Positions 51,009 to 59,226 of a stretch of DNA of 64,000 bases are shown here, in pieces. The stretch comes from Amycolatopsis saalfeldensis (GTDB taxonomy: Bacteria; Actinomycetota; Actinomycetes; Mycobacteriales; Pseudonocardiaceae). Made by a program: the position numbers and the translations under genes. Numbering within the stretch: position 1 is the stretch's first letter; each line of letters opens with the position of its first letter. The notes beneath the pieces were generated by a model. The model worked only from the letters and a program-made list of their open reading frames with translations. It did no database searches and was not told the DNA's origin. The stretch covers positions 310,001 through 374,000 of the forward strand of contig NZ_FOEF01000003.1 in assembly GCF_900110575.1 (NCBI RefSeq), in the 5' to 3' direction.

Positions 51009-51962
51009 GTGGTTCGGATTTCGGACCGGGCGTGGCCGTCGACGGTGGTGCCGAGCGACGAGCACGAGCGCGCCCAGGCCACCGGCGTGCTGTTCCGGCG
51101 CATGGGCTGGGTGACCGAGCGGCTCACCCGCGACGAGCGCGAGGACGTCGATCGCCAGCTGGACTTCTGGTACGGCAACGGTTACTGCCCGGACGCGCTG
51201 CTGGTGGCGCTGGGCGCCCTGCCGGACGGCACCCGGCAGCGGCCGCGCGGGGCGGGCGAGCGGCCGGGGGACTTCCTGCGCTCACGGCTGAACGGCTGGT
51301 TCAGCGACGAGGCCCAGGCGTCGATGACCGACGTGCTGGAGCCGCCCCGGCAGGGCCAGACCTTCGAAGCCTGGTTCGCCGCCAGCCGTCGCCGGGCGCT
51401 CGAGGAGGGCAGCTACCGGCGCCGCCCGCAGCTGTCCGAGTCCGGCGCCAAGGCCCGCGAGGAGGCGCGCGAGTTCGCCGCGTCGCGCCGGCGCGACCCG
51501 ATCGCCCGGCTGCGCGAGAGCGAGCGACGTCGGGCGGAAGCGTTGGAGAGCCTCAAAGTCCCGGGGGTGGAGCCCGCGCGCGACGCCGTGGTCCCGCTCG
51601 CGCCGCCCGAGGTGCGGTCCACGCCGCGGATGGTCGCCAGCTTCGCCGGTCGTCAGTCGGTCGCCGCCCGCTCGCCCCAGGTCGTGCGGATCGTGGAACG
51701 GCTGCGCGCCGAGAAGCGCGGGCCGTCGAAGGCCGAGCTGGCCGTGCTCCGCAACGCGGTGCGAGACGCCCACCACAACGCCGGCATCGGCACGCTGGAG
51801 GCGGCGAGCGCCGAGGTGAGCGACGAGGCCGGCGTGCTCACGCCCGAGGGCGTCCGCATCCTGGCGTTCCTCGACCAGGCCGGCGCCTCCCAGCTACCGC
51901 TCGACGCGATGGTCGCGGTCCTCACCCTGGCCGTCGACTCGCCGTTCCCGCCCCAGGACTGA
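51009..51962 (+). CDS. Unknown 317-residue protein
   Basis: Soluble, Arg/Glu-rich protein with no family I recognise. The first 100 residues are more structured (FRRMGWVTERLTRDEREDVD, then RQLDFWYGNGYCPDALLVAL); residues 120-200 are charged, probably coiled or disordered (ESGAKAREEAREFAASRRRD), and the C-terminus is helical (GVLTPEGVRILAFLDQAGAS). Start GTG 51009 follows GAGGAGG by 5 bases; GTG 50988 adds 7 residues. It stands alone between GlxA and an SDR gene. The N-terminal part recalls replication or helix-turn-helix proteins, but I would not assign a function. Confidence 0.55.
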   Translation: MVRISDRAWPSTVVPSDEHERAQATGVLFRRMGWVTERLTRDEREDVDRQLDFWYGNGYCPDALLVALGALPDGTRQRPRGAGERPGDFLRSRLNGWFSDEAQASMTDVLEPPRQGQTFEAWFAASRRRALEEGSYRRRPQLSESGAKAREEAREFAASRRRDPIARLRESERRRAEALESLKVPGVEPARDAVVPLAPPEVRSTPRMVASFAGRQSVAARSPQVVRIVERLRAEKRGPSKAELAVLRNAVRDAHHNAGIGTLEAASAEVSDEAGVLTPEGVRILAFLDQAGASQLPLDAMVAVLTLAVDSPFPPQD

Positions 51963-52056
51963 GACAGGGCCGCCGCAGCCACGGATCGGCAGACCATGGT
52001 TACGCCCAACGGATCCCGCCAGGCTTGGGGGAGACCGAACGGGAAGGACCACGAAC

Positions 52057-52797
52057 ATGAAGCAGACCCCGAACACCGTCTTCCTGACCGGGGCGACGTC
52101 GGGCATCGGGCTCGGGCTGGCGCTGCGGCTGCACGAGCTCGGCGACAAAGTGATCATCAGCGGGCGCCGCGAGGACCGGCTCGACCGGATCGCCGCCGAG
52201 CACCCGGGGATCGAGACCGTGCCGCTCGACGTCGCCGACCCCGCGCGGATCGCCGAGGTGGCCGACGAGGTCACCCGCGCCCACCCGGAGCTGAACGTGG
52301 TGGCCACCGTCGCCGGGATCATGCACCCGGAGCGTCTGCTGGACCCCGCGCACCTGGCCACCGCCGAGGCGACGGTGACCACCAACCTGCTCGGCACGAT
52401 CCGGGTGCTGTCGGCGTTCCTGCCGTTCCTCGCGGAGCAGCCGGAGGCCGCGGTGATCACCGTCAGCTCGGGGCTGGCTTTCGTGCCGCTGCCGCTGACG
52501 CCGACCTACGCCGCCACGAAGGCCGCGATCCACTCGTACACCGAGTCGCTGCGCGTCCAGCTGGCGGACACGCCGGTGCGGGTCTTCGAGCTGGTGCCGC
52601 CCGCCGTGCAGACCGCGCTGATGAACCAGGAGGACGACGAGAACGCGATGCCGCTCGAGCCGTTCCTCAGCGAGGCGATGGCGCTGCTCGCCGCCCAGGC
52701 CGAGGGCGAGCTCCTGGTCGAGACGGTGAAGCCGCTGCGTTACGCGGAACGCGACGGGTCGTACCCGCAGGTTCTGGCCCAGCTGAGCCACTTCTGA
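52057..52797 (+). CDS. Short-chain dehydrogenase
   Basis: Classical SDR of 246 residues: TVFLTGATSGIGLGLALRLH, DVADPARIAEVADEV, VATVAGIMHPERLL in place of NNAG, and active site TYAATKAAIHSYTESLRVQL with Tyr-x3-Lys. It resembles DltE-like oxidoreductases. ATG with GGAAGGA upstream. No linked genes. Substrate unknown. Confidence 0.87.
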   Translation: MKQTPNTVFLTGATSGIGLGLALRLHELGDKVIISGRREDRLDRIAAEHPGIETVPLDVADPARIAEVADEVTRAHPELNVVATVAGIMHPERLLDPAHLATAEATVTTNLLGTIRVLSAFLPFLAEQPEAAVITVSSGLAFVPLPLTPTYAATKAAIHSYTESLRVQLADTPVRVFELVPPAVQTALMNQEDDENAMPLEPFLSEAMALLAAQAEGELLVETVKPLRYAERDGSYPQVLAQLSHF

Positions 52798-52932
52798 GCC
52801 GAGGCCCTTCCGCGCCCCGGCGTTCGCTGCGTGGAACCAGGGCTGGGAGCAGACGCCTCAGCCGAGGGTGGTGGCGGGGCAGGGCTGGAGCTAGCAAGGC
52901 GACATGGGGGCGCATCGGGCCGGGGCCGCGTC

Positions 52933-53238
52933 GGTCAGCGGTGTGGGTGTAGTGCTGCCGGTACCGCGCGCAGGTTCGGCATCGGTCAGCGGGCCGCGTT
53001 GGTCAGCGGCGTGGGTGTAGTGCTGCCGGTACCGCGCGCAGGTTCGGCGTCGGTCAGCGGTGTGGGTGTAGTGCTGCCGGTACCGCGCGCAGGTTCGGCA
53101 TCGGTCAGCGGGCCGCGTTGGTCAGCGGCGTGGGTGTAGTGCTGCCGGTACCGCGCCCAGGTTCGGCAGCGGACAGCGGGCCGCGTCGGTCAGCGGCGTG
53201 GGTGTAGTGCTGCCAGTACCGCGCCCAGGCTCGGCAGC
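52933..53238. repeat. Tandem repeat derived from a gene 3' end
   Basis: Five copies of a unit starting GGTCAGCGGYGTGGGTGTAG at 52933, 53001, 53052, 53120 and 53188, giving steps of 68, 51, 68 and 68 bases. The last copy is the true 3' end of the minus-strand gene at 53190, including its stop codon and codons for AVLAALHPRR; the other four lie downstream of that stop, each carrying the same codon stretch. It occupies most of the 392-base gap between 52798 and 53189, which holds no other gene. Confidence 0.9.
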
Positions 53239-53651
53239 CAGCGCTGCCGCGGGTCGGGGGCGGTGAGCCACTCCACGGCCACCCCGGTGGCGCGCGGGCC
53301 GATCGGCAGGGGGACCAGCGCGCCGCAGTCGAGCAGGTCCACGTCCTTCGGCAGGGTGCCGCGCGGGGGGACCAGGCCGTCGGTCTCGGCGAGCAGCGCG
53401 GCGCGGGCGCCGTGCTGGGTGGGCAGGGTCAGCGCCGGGCCCTGGCAGCCCGTCGCGGCCAGCCGCTGCAGCACCGGGGTCGCGGTGAGCTTGGGCAGGG
53501 TCACCGCGCAGAGCCCGTTGTCCAGCACCAGGAACAGCCCCTGCCCGCGCCACTGGACCGACCAGCCGAACAGCCGTCCGTAATACGCGTCGAAACGCTC
53601 GGACTCCGGCCGCGTCGCGCCGGTCGGCTGAAGCTGCTGGTCGAGGGTCAT
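53190..53651 (-). CDS. Unknown 153-residue protein whose 3' end is repeated downstream
   Basis: Protein of 153 residues, starting MTLDQQLQPTG at ATG 53651. Visible parts: FDAYYGRLFGWSVQWRGQGL, LVLDNGLCAVTLPK, VDLLDCGALVPLPIGP and EWLTAPDPRQRWLPSLGAVL. The section from VDLL to LTAPDP faintly recalls N-terminal regions of bifunctional primase/polymerases, too weakly to assign. It is divergent from the TetR gene at 53766, with the box GGCACTCAGTGCC between them, so the TetR may control it. The last 13 codons are copied four more times downstream. Confidence 0.6.
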   Translation of the reverse strand: MTLDQQLQPTGATRPESERFDAYYGRLFGWSVQWRGQGLFLVLDNGLCAVTLPKLTATPVLQRLAATGCQGPALTLPTQHGARAALLAETDGLVPPRGTLPKDVDLLDCGALVPLPIGPRATGVAVEWLTAPDPRQRWLPSLGAVLAALHPRR

Positions 53652-53721
53652 CGTCGACGCCTTCCACTCGGTGGGGAGGGCTCGGGCGTGCCGCGGCCCG
53701 CAACCCGTCGTCCAGTCTAAC

Positions 53722-53734
53722 GGCACTCAGTGCC
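53722..53734. promoter_or_regulatory. Perfect TetR box GGCACTCAGTGCC
   Basis: A 13-base palindrome (arms GGCACT/AGTGCC about a central C) between the divergent unknown gene and TetR gene, 32 bases before the TetR ATG. It matches the box at 21462 with one change. Confidence 0.75.
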
Positions 53735-53765
53735 ACTAGCAAGACGGCTGCTACCGTTCCGGACC

Positions 53766-54554
53766 ATGACGGAATCGCCGCGCCGCTCGCCGGCCACGCG
53801 GGTCGGGGCCACCGCCGCCGGTCGCCGGGAGCTGCGCCGGGCGCTGGCTGCGGCCGCGATCGACCTGTTCGTGGCCCAGGGCTACGAGGCGACCACTGTC
53901 GACGAGATCGCCGCCGCGGCCGGCGTCGGGCGACGCACATTCTTCCGCTACTTCGACGCCAAGGACGACGTGATCTTCGCCAACCACGACGAGATCGTGG
54001 CGGAGATGGAGCGGGTGTTCGACACCGCCGGCCCGGGCGGCGACCCGGTCGAGGTGGCCTGCGCGACGGTCGGCCTCGTGCTCGACTACTACGCCGCGGA
54101 CCTCGATGTCTCGGTCAAGCGGTTCGCGCTCACCCGCACCGTGCCTTCCTTGCGGGACAAGGAGGTCGCGACCGTGGACCGGTACCAGCGCGTGCTCGCG
54201 CGCTACCTCCGGCGGCGGTTCGCCGAGCAGGGCGACGACTCCTCGGAGCTGCGCGCGGCCGTCGCCGCCGCGGCGATCGCGGCGGCCAACAACCACGTGC
54301 TCCGCAGCTGGCTGCGCAGCGGCGGGAAGGACGACATCGCGGCCAGCGCCGCGCACGCGTTCGGGCTCGTCGCCGACGCCTTCCGCGGTCCCGAAGCCCC
54401 GGGGCCGGGCCGCCAAGCCGACGGGACCGCCGCCGAGACCACCGTGGTCGCCGTGATGAGCACCGCGACGCCGCTGCACGAGGTCGTCGCCCGGGTGGGC
54501 GCGGCCCTGCGCAGCGCCGGTGCCGATCCGGGACAAGTGCACTCAGTGCCGTAA
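53766..54554 (+). CDS. TetR-family regulator
   Basis: TetR-type regulator of 262 residues. The DNA-binding part RRALAAAAIDLFVAQGYEAT, TVDEIAAAAGVGRRTFFRYF, then DAKDDVIFANHDE; its recognition helix matches that of the regulator at 20831. The ligand domain is long (SVKRFALTRTVPSLRDKEVA, VAAAAIAAANNHVLRSWLRS) and a C-terminal tail of about 40 residues is added. The operator GGCACTCAGTGCC lies upstream, and a near copy (TGCACTCAGTGCC, 54538-54550) overlaps its own stop. Ligand unknown; some related regulators control mycofactocin or aldehyde-metabolism genes, but none is linked here. Confidence 0.86.
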   Translation: MTESPRRSPATRVGATAAGRRELRRALAAAAIDLFVAQGYEATTVDEIAAAAGVGRRTFFRYFDAKDDVIFANHDEIVAEMERVFDTAGPGGDPVEVACATVGLVLDYYAADLDVSVKRFALTRTVPSLRDKEVATVDRYQRVLARYLRRRFAEQGDDSSELRAAVAAAAIAAANNHVLRSWLRSGGKDDIAASAAHAFGLVADAFRGPEAPGPGRQADGTAAETTVVAVMSTATPLHEVVARVGAALRSAGADPGQVHSVP

Positions 54555-54593
54555 GGCCCGGGCGCGCGGGTACCGGAAACGACAAAACGACGA

Positions 54594-54627
54594 AAGCGCC
54601 GCCGGTCCGCGAAGACCGGCGGCGCTT
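54594..54627. terminator. Bidirectional hairpin between TetR and M4 protease
   Basis: 14-base perfect arms AAGCGCCGCCGGTC/GACCGGCGGCGCTT around CGCGAA, placed between two convergent genes, 39 bases after the TetR stop and 25 before the protease end. Confidence 0.8.
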
Positions 54628-54652
54628 CCGTGCATTGTGGACAGAGCCGGGG

Positions 54653-56275
54653 TTACGGCGCCTTGTCCAGCTGGGTGGCCTTCACCGCGTTGCCGACCTG
54701 GGTGCAGTCGGCGGTCGTGGTGCCGGCGACGCCGGTCTGGGCATTGGTGCTGCACGCGGAGTTCAGCGCCGTGCCGAGGTCCTTGAACGTGGACGTCGGG
54801 CGGAGCAGGTTCTCCACCTTCCACCAGAGCGCGATCGCCTTGTCCTCGCCGAGCCCGGTGATGGTCTGGCCGTTGAAGCTGTCGCCGTCGGTGATCAGGT
54901 AGTCGACCTTGTCGACGACACCCGCGTCGATGTGCGGGTCGCCGTTCTCGTCGGTCCAGTACTGGCCGTTGACGCGGTCCGGCCCGGGGCCTTCACCCGA
55001 GTCGGCCGGGTTCTTCATGTCGCGCACCTGGCCGATCGACGAGCCCGCGCCCATCATCCAGCGGTTGGCGCCCTGCACGTTCGCGTCCTTGGCCTTGAAG
55101 GCGATGAACTGGCCCATCACGTCGGACATGCCCTCGTTCAGCGCGCCCGCGTAGCCGCTGCCGAGCTGCGAGGTGTGCTGGGTGACGCCGTGGGTGAGCT
55201 CGTGACCGGTGATGTCCATTGTGGTCACGCCCTCGCCGAAGGCCATCTGCTCGCCGTCCCAGAAGGCGTTGGCCCACGGGCACTGCTCCTGGCCGTTCTC
55301 GGTCTCGCACATGCGGACGGTGCCGCGCAGCGCCTTGCCCTTGCCGTCGCCGTAGTCGGCGCCGATGTTGGCGGTCAGGTCGTACGAAGCGGCGGAGTTG
55401 TAGAAGTCCTGTGCCGCGCCGAAGAAGTCGTAGACGTGGTTGACGTCCTCGGTCGCGACCGGGTCCTGGCCCTCGGTGCGGGTGATCTTGAACGCCTGGC
55501 TCGCGCCGCAGCGGATGTCCTCCAGCGTGGCGGTGTCGAGGTCGACGACCTTGCGGTTGGCGTCGCAGACGTCGCGGTTCACCCCCGCGTGCTTCGTCTC
55601 GCCCCACACGGTCAGCACCTGGCCGCTGCCCGCGCCGACCACCGCGGTCCACTTGTCCTCGGGGTCGATCCCCTTGACGGGCACGAAGTAGGTGGGCACG
55701 GCGGTGGCGTTCTTGCTGTCGCCGCCGAGGCTGGCGTCGTACCAGTAGGCCTGCTCGGCGCCGGCCTTCAGGCCCGCGGACTTGCCGGCCTTCTTCGTGA
55801 CGGCGTCCAGCGCCGCCTTCGAAGCCCGTGCCTGCGCCCCGCGCGCGTCGGCGGGGAAGGCGCCTTCGCTGCGCTGGGTGGTCTTGCCGAGTGCGGCGAG
55901 CAGCGCGCCGCGGGAGTCGAGGTCCTGCACGATCTGCGCGCCGTACACGGGCACGCCGCCGATGGTCTGCTGCAGCCGCGCGACGTTGCCGCCCGGCAGC
56001 GCCTGCACTCCCGCCAGGTTCAGGTCGCCGACGCCGAGGCCGAACTGCTTCGCCAGTCCCGCGATGTGGGAACCGGCCGCCGCGGCGACGTTCCCGGCCT
56101 GGGCCTGCGCGGCGGCCAGCGGCGCCGCGGGGCGGACCGCGATGACACGGCCCTGGGCGTCGGTGCTCACCTGGTCGGCCTGCTGGGCGGACGCGGTCGC
56201 CGCGCCACCCGCCGCCACCAGGAGTGACGACGTGGCCAAGGCCGTCGTCAGAACAGCCAGCCGTTTCGAAGACAT
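54653..56275 (-). CDS. Secreted M4 (thermolysin-type) neutral metalloprotease
   Basis: Secreted zinc endoprotease of 540 residues. A signal peptide (LAVLTTALATSSLLVAAGGA) is followed by a FTP/PepSY-type propeptide of about 190 residues and the catalytic domain. Zinc site: TGHELTHGVTQH with His 358, Glu 359, His 362, and the third ligand in NEGMSDVMG. Substrate-binding NAFWDGEQMAFGEG and the C-terminal DGVVDK-type loop fit thermolysin. It is secreted and self-activated by cleaving the propeptide. Start ATG 56275 with GGAAGG upstream. Not linked to other genes. Confidence 0.93.
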   Translation of the reverse strand: MSSKRLAVLTTALATSSLLVAAGGAATASAQQADQVSTDAQGRVIAVRPAAPLAAAQAQAGNVAAAAGSHIAGLAKQFGLGVGDLNLAGVQALPGGNVARLQQTIGGVPVYGAQIVQDLDSRGALLAALGKTTQRSEGAFPADARGAQARASKAALDAVTKKAGKSAGLKAGAEQAYWYDASLGGDSKNATAVPTYFVPVKGIDPEDKWTAVVGAGSGQVLTVWGETKHAGVNRDVCDANRKVVDLDTATLEDIRCGASQAFKITRTEGQDPVATEDVNHVYDFFGAAQDFYNSAASYDLTANIGADYGDGKGKALRGTVRMCETENGQEQCPWANAFWDGEQMAFGEGVTTMDITGHELTHGVTQHTSQLGSGYAGALNEGMSDVMGQFIAFKAKDANVQGANRWMMGAGSSIGQVRDMKNPADSGEGPGPDRVNGQYWTDENGDPHIDAGVVDKVDYLITDGDSFNGQTITGLGEDKAIALWWKVENLLRPTSTFKDLGTALNSACSTNAQTGVAGTTTADCTQVGNAVKATQLDKAP

Positions 56276-56462
56276 GGATCACCTTCCGCGTAGTGGGTCA
56301 TCCCGAGTGACCCGCTGCGGGCAGTCTCGATAACGGCGCGAGCGGTAATAAGGGCCGAAAGTAGGGAGCGGCGGCGAGACCAGCCGTTGGATAGAAACCG
56401 TATAAAACGGACAGTCCTAACCGGATTCCCGCGGCGTGACGCTCCTTTGTGGACGCACCGGG

Positions 56463-57563
56463 TCAGGCGCGGTGGTACTGGACCGGGGCCGCCACCTCGC
56501 CGCCCAGCTCGGCCGCGGCGTGGCGGGCCCAGTACGGGTCGCGCAGCAGCGCCCGGCCCAGCAGGACGGCGTCCGCACGGCCGTCCGCCACGATCCCGGC
56601 GGCCTGCCGGGGCTCGGTGATCAGCCCGACGGCGGCGACCGGCAGTCCGGCCCCGGTGCGCACTCGCTCGGCGAACGGCACCTGGAAGCCCGGCGCGGCC
56701 TCGATTTTCGCGTCCGGCACGGCGCCGCCGGTGGACACGTCGAGCAGGTCGACGCCGCGGGCGAGCAGTTCCTTGGCCAGCCGCACGGTTTCGTCGGCGG
56801 TCCAGCCCTCGCGGGGGTCGTCGGCGTTCTCGCTCAGCCAGTCCGTCGCGGAGACGCGGAAGAACACCGGCAGGTCCTCGGGCCACGCGGCGCGGACCGC
56901 CTCGACGACCTCCAGCGCGAAGCGGATGCGGCCTTCGAAGGAGCCGCCGTAGCCGTCGGTGCGCCGGTTGGTGAACGGCGACAGGAACTGGTGGATCAGA
57001 TAACCGTGTGCACCATGGATTTCCACGACGTCGAAGCCGGCGGCGCGGGCGCGTTCCGCGGCCTTCCCGAATTGTCCGGCGATCTCCGCGATCTGTTCGG
57101 TGGTCAGCTCTTCCGGGGTGGTGGAGGCCTCGGTGAACGGCACGGGACTGGCGCTCACCGGGGTCCAGCCGTATTCGGCGCCGGCCGGGATCGGCGCGCC
57201 GCGGCCGACCCAGGTGCGCTCGGTGGAGGCCTTGCGGCCCGAGTGCCCGAGCTGGATGCCCGCCACGGTGCCCTGGGTGTGCAGGAAATCGGTGATCCGG
57301 CGGAACGCGGCGACCTGGGTGTCGTTCCAGATGCCGAGATCGTACGGGCTGATACGGCCTTCCGGGCTGACGGCGGTGGCCTCGGTGAGGATGAGCCCGG
57401 TGCCGCCGGCCGCGCGCGCCGCGAGGTGGGCGAAGTGCCAGTCCGCCGGGGCGCCGGCCAGCTCTCCGGCCGGGGCCGCGCTGTACTGGCACATCGGCGC
57501 CATCCAGACACGGTTCGGGATGGTCAGCGACCGGAGGGTGTACGGCTCGAACAGCGTGCTCAT
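56463..57563 (-). CDS. Old Yellow Enzyme family flavin oxidoreductase, YqjM type
   Basis: FMN-dependent ene-reductase of 366 residues. The YqjM-type Cys that tunes the flavin is in VWMAPMCQYSA; FMN and substrate sites show as TEATAVSPEGRISPYDLGIW, GIQLGHSGRKASTE, VEIHGAHGYLIHQFLSPFTN, RTDGYGGSFEGRIRFALEVV and LLGRALLRDPYW. It reduces activated C=C bonds with NADPH. ATG 57563 gives the usual start STLFEPYTLRSLTIPNRV. A possible operator region with an AATAATTGCC stretch lies upstream. No cofactor partner gene needed. Confidence 0.92.
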   Translation of the reverse strand: MSTLFEPYTLRSLTIPNRVWMAPMCQYSAAPAGELAGAPADWHFAHLAARAAGGTGLILTEATAVSPEGRISPYDLGIWNDTQVAAFRRITDFLHTQGTVAGIQLGHSGRKASTERTWVGRGAPIPAGAEYGWTPVSASPVPFTEASTTPEELTTEQIAEIAGQFGKAAERARAAGFDVVEIHGAHGYLIHQFLSPFTNRRTDGYGGSFEGRIRFALEVVEAVRAAWPEDLPVFFRVSATDWLSENADDPREGWTADETVRLAKELLARGVDLLDVSTGGAVPDAKIEAAPGFQVPFAERVRTGAGLPVAAVGLITEPRQAAGIVADGRADAVLLGRALLRDPYWARHAAAELGGEVAAPVQYHRA

Positions 57564-57698
57564 ACGGGCGTCTCCGCGGAGTGTGCAGGGTGCGCTAGCT
57601 GCGACAGCGCTCTACCAGCTCCGACAATAATTGCCAACGCGGAGTATTTTCAAGGGCCCAGCCGGGTGCTGTGGGTCATAGGATCGATCCCCGCCGGC

Positions 57699-57737
57699 GA
57701 CGGCCATGAGCGTCCATAGCGGACACTCACGGCCGTC
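57699..57737 (-). terminator. Imperfect hairpin after the GH64 gene
   Basis: 17-base arms (57699-57715 and 57721-57737, two mismatches) around ATAGC, 16 bases past the GH64 stop on the minus strand. Core words TGAG and CTCA recall the hairpin at 49202-49247, so it may be a member of an intergenic repeat family. Confidence 0.65.
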
Positions 57738-57753
57738 GTGGTGCGGAAGTGTT

Positions 57754-58923
57754 TCAGCGCAACGCGTTCACCGTCACGGTGAGCGTGTCGGGGTCGCCGG
57801 CCTGGACGGCGCCGCTGAAGTCGGGGCCGGGGGAGACGTCGTCGTACGGGAAGGCGTAACCCCGGTTGTCGGGCAGCTTGCTGTGCACGATGCGGGCGTA
57901 GTGGTTGGTCTCGGCCGCCTGGTAGAACTTCGCCGGGTCCTCGCCGGTCGGCTGGTTCGCGTTGTCCAGCAACGTGGTGCGGTTCAGCGCGGCGGCCAGG
58001 CGCGGGATGATCGCCTTGCGCGCGTCGCTGTCGCCGTCCTTGATCGCGAACGGGCCGCTGTCGCAGCTCCACACGTCGGCCGTCACCGGTTTCGTGAAGG
58101 CCTCGCCGTTGTTGAACTTCAGCACGCCGTCGGAGCCGACGCGGCCGGTGAAGACGCCGAGGCCGGGCACCTGCGTGTCGACGGTCAGGTCCGTGCCCGC
58201 GTACTTCTGCCACACCTGGTCGATGTAGCCGTCGAGGTAACCGCTGAACTGGTCCGCGCGGTAGTGCGCGCTCAGCGCCCGCAGCGGGGTGCCGTCCGGG
58301 CCGGCCTCGATCAGCGAGGTCCAGGCGCCGCCCTGGGCCTTGAGCGCGTCGGCGATCGAGTCCAGCGACTTGGCCGGCAGGCCCGACACGGTCTGGTCGC
58401 CGGAGCCGGTGGTGGTCAGGTGCAGGCCGAGCGGGAAGGCGACGAAGTCGACGTAGCTGATGTTGGCGAACAGCACGTCATTGTTGAAGGTGAACTCGCA
58501 GAACGACCAGTTGCGGTTGTAGTTGACGTCGTCGGTGTTGACGAAGCTCGGGGGCACGAGGGCGGGGCCGGGGTTGACGAAGAAGTCGAGCTTGGCGTCG
58601 GTGGCGAAGGTGACCCGCGCCCCGGCCATCTTCGGCACGGTCACCTGCGAGAGCGTCTTGATCGGGATCGCGCAGTCCTCGGCGAGCGGGGTCTGCGCCG
58701 CCGGCGACGGCGGGTAGTACGGGGTGCCGTCGGCCTTGAGCACCACCAGTTTGCCGTCGAGCGTCGTGCCGGTGACGTAGGCGTAGGTGGCGCCCGCGCC
58801 CGTCTGATCGTCGAACGCCAGCTTGAAGGTGTCCGGGGTGGCCGCGGAGGCAAAACCTTTGCCCCACAACGGAAAAGTCGCCGCGGCCGCGGACGCGCCG
58901 AGAAAAGCTCGCCGGGAAATCAA
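57754..58923 (-). CDS. Tat-exported GH64 beta-1,3-glucanase
   Basis: Secreted beta-1,3-glucan hydrolase of 389 residues that releases pentasaccharides from laminarin-type chains. The twin-arginine signal is SRRAFLGASAAAATFPLWGK. The GH64 thaumatin-like fold shows as FKLAFDDQTGAGATYAYVTG, VTFATDAKLDFFVNPGPALV, and the likely catalytic pair in NRNWSFCEFTFN (Glu) and ISYVDFVAFPLGLHLTTTG (Asp). No CBM. It is divergent from the LacI gene at 59227, with LacI operators between them, so the two may share control. Likely attacks fungal cell walls or plant callose. Confidence 0.9.
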   Translation of the reverse strand: MISRRAFLGASAAAATFPLWGKGFASAATPDTFKLAFDDQTGAGATYAYVTGTTLDGKLVVLKADGTPYYPPSPAAQTPLAEDCAIPIKTLSQVTVPKMAGARVTFATDAKLDFFVNPGPALVPPSFVNTDDVNYNRNWSFCEFTFNNDVLFANISYVDFVAFPLGLHLTTTGSGDQTVSGLPAKSLDSIADALKAQGGAWTSLIEAGPDGTPLRALSAHYRADQFSGYLDGYIDQVWQKYAGTDLTVDTQVPGLGVFTGRVGSDGVLKFNNGEAFTKPVTADVWSCDSGPFAIKDGDSDARKAIIPRLAAALNRTTLLDNANQPTGEDPAKFYQAAETNHYARIVHSKLPDNRGYAFPYDDVSPGPDFSGAVQAGDPDTLTVTVNALR

Positions 58924-59105
58924 GGAAACCGCCTCCAGGGATAGCGCTGTTGATCGGTTCAGTGCCGGGCACCGTAGCCACGCGTGGAAGCGAAGGTCAA
59001 CGAATAACCACGGGGTTGGCCCTTTTTGTCAGTGAATTACGGACGGAAGGAGGAACCCCGCGCGCGGCCGAACCGTGCGTGGGGCCGGGCGCGACTGTCA
59101 AGGTG

Positions 59106-59119
59106 CTAATACGTATTAG
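59106..59119. promoter_or_regulatory. LacI operator CTAATACGTATTAG
   Basis: Perfect 14-base palindrome 108 bases before the LacI start, identical to the core at 25051-25064 upstream of the secreted protein. Confidence 0.85.
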
Positions 59120-59190
59120 TCCCGCCATTTCGCCGAATCGGACAGAATTCCCGGTCGAGGTTGACGGGAGGCTTCGCGTCGCAGAGCCTT

Positions 59191-59208
59191 CGCTAATCCG
59201 CATTAGCG
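59191..59208. promoter_or_regulatory. Second LacI-type site near the LacI start
   Basis: CGCTAAT-CCGC-ATTAGCG has perfect 7-base arms sharing CTAAT/ATTAG with the first operator. It lies 19 bases before the LacI GTG, where binding would allow self-repression. Confidence 0.7.
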
Positions 59209-59226
59209 ACGAGGAGGTGCGCGGAG

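Larger units (their letters stand above)
58924..59226. promoter_or_regulatory. Divergent control region between GH64 and LacI genes
   Basis: 303 bases without a gene. Two LacI-type operators lie in its second half (59106-59119 and 59191-59208). No consensus promoter boxes are obvious; the region near 58985-59035 is relatively AT-rich and could hold the GH64 or LacI promoter. Confidence 0.5.

Noticed and set aside
52831..53139. Plus-strand frame over the tandem repeats with repeated SVSGVGVVLPVPRAGSA
   Set aside because: The frame is open only because the 51- and 68-base units lack stops there; the same DNA is explained by copies of the minus-strand gene end and there is no ribosome site.
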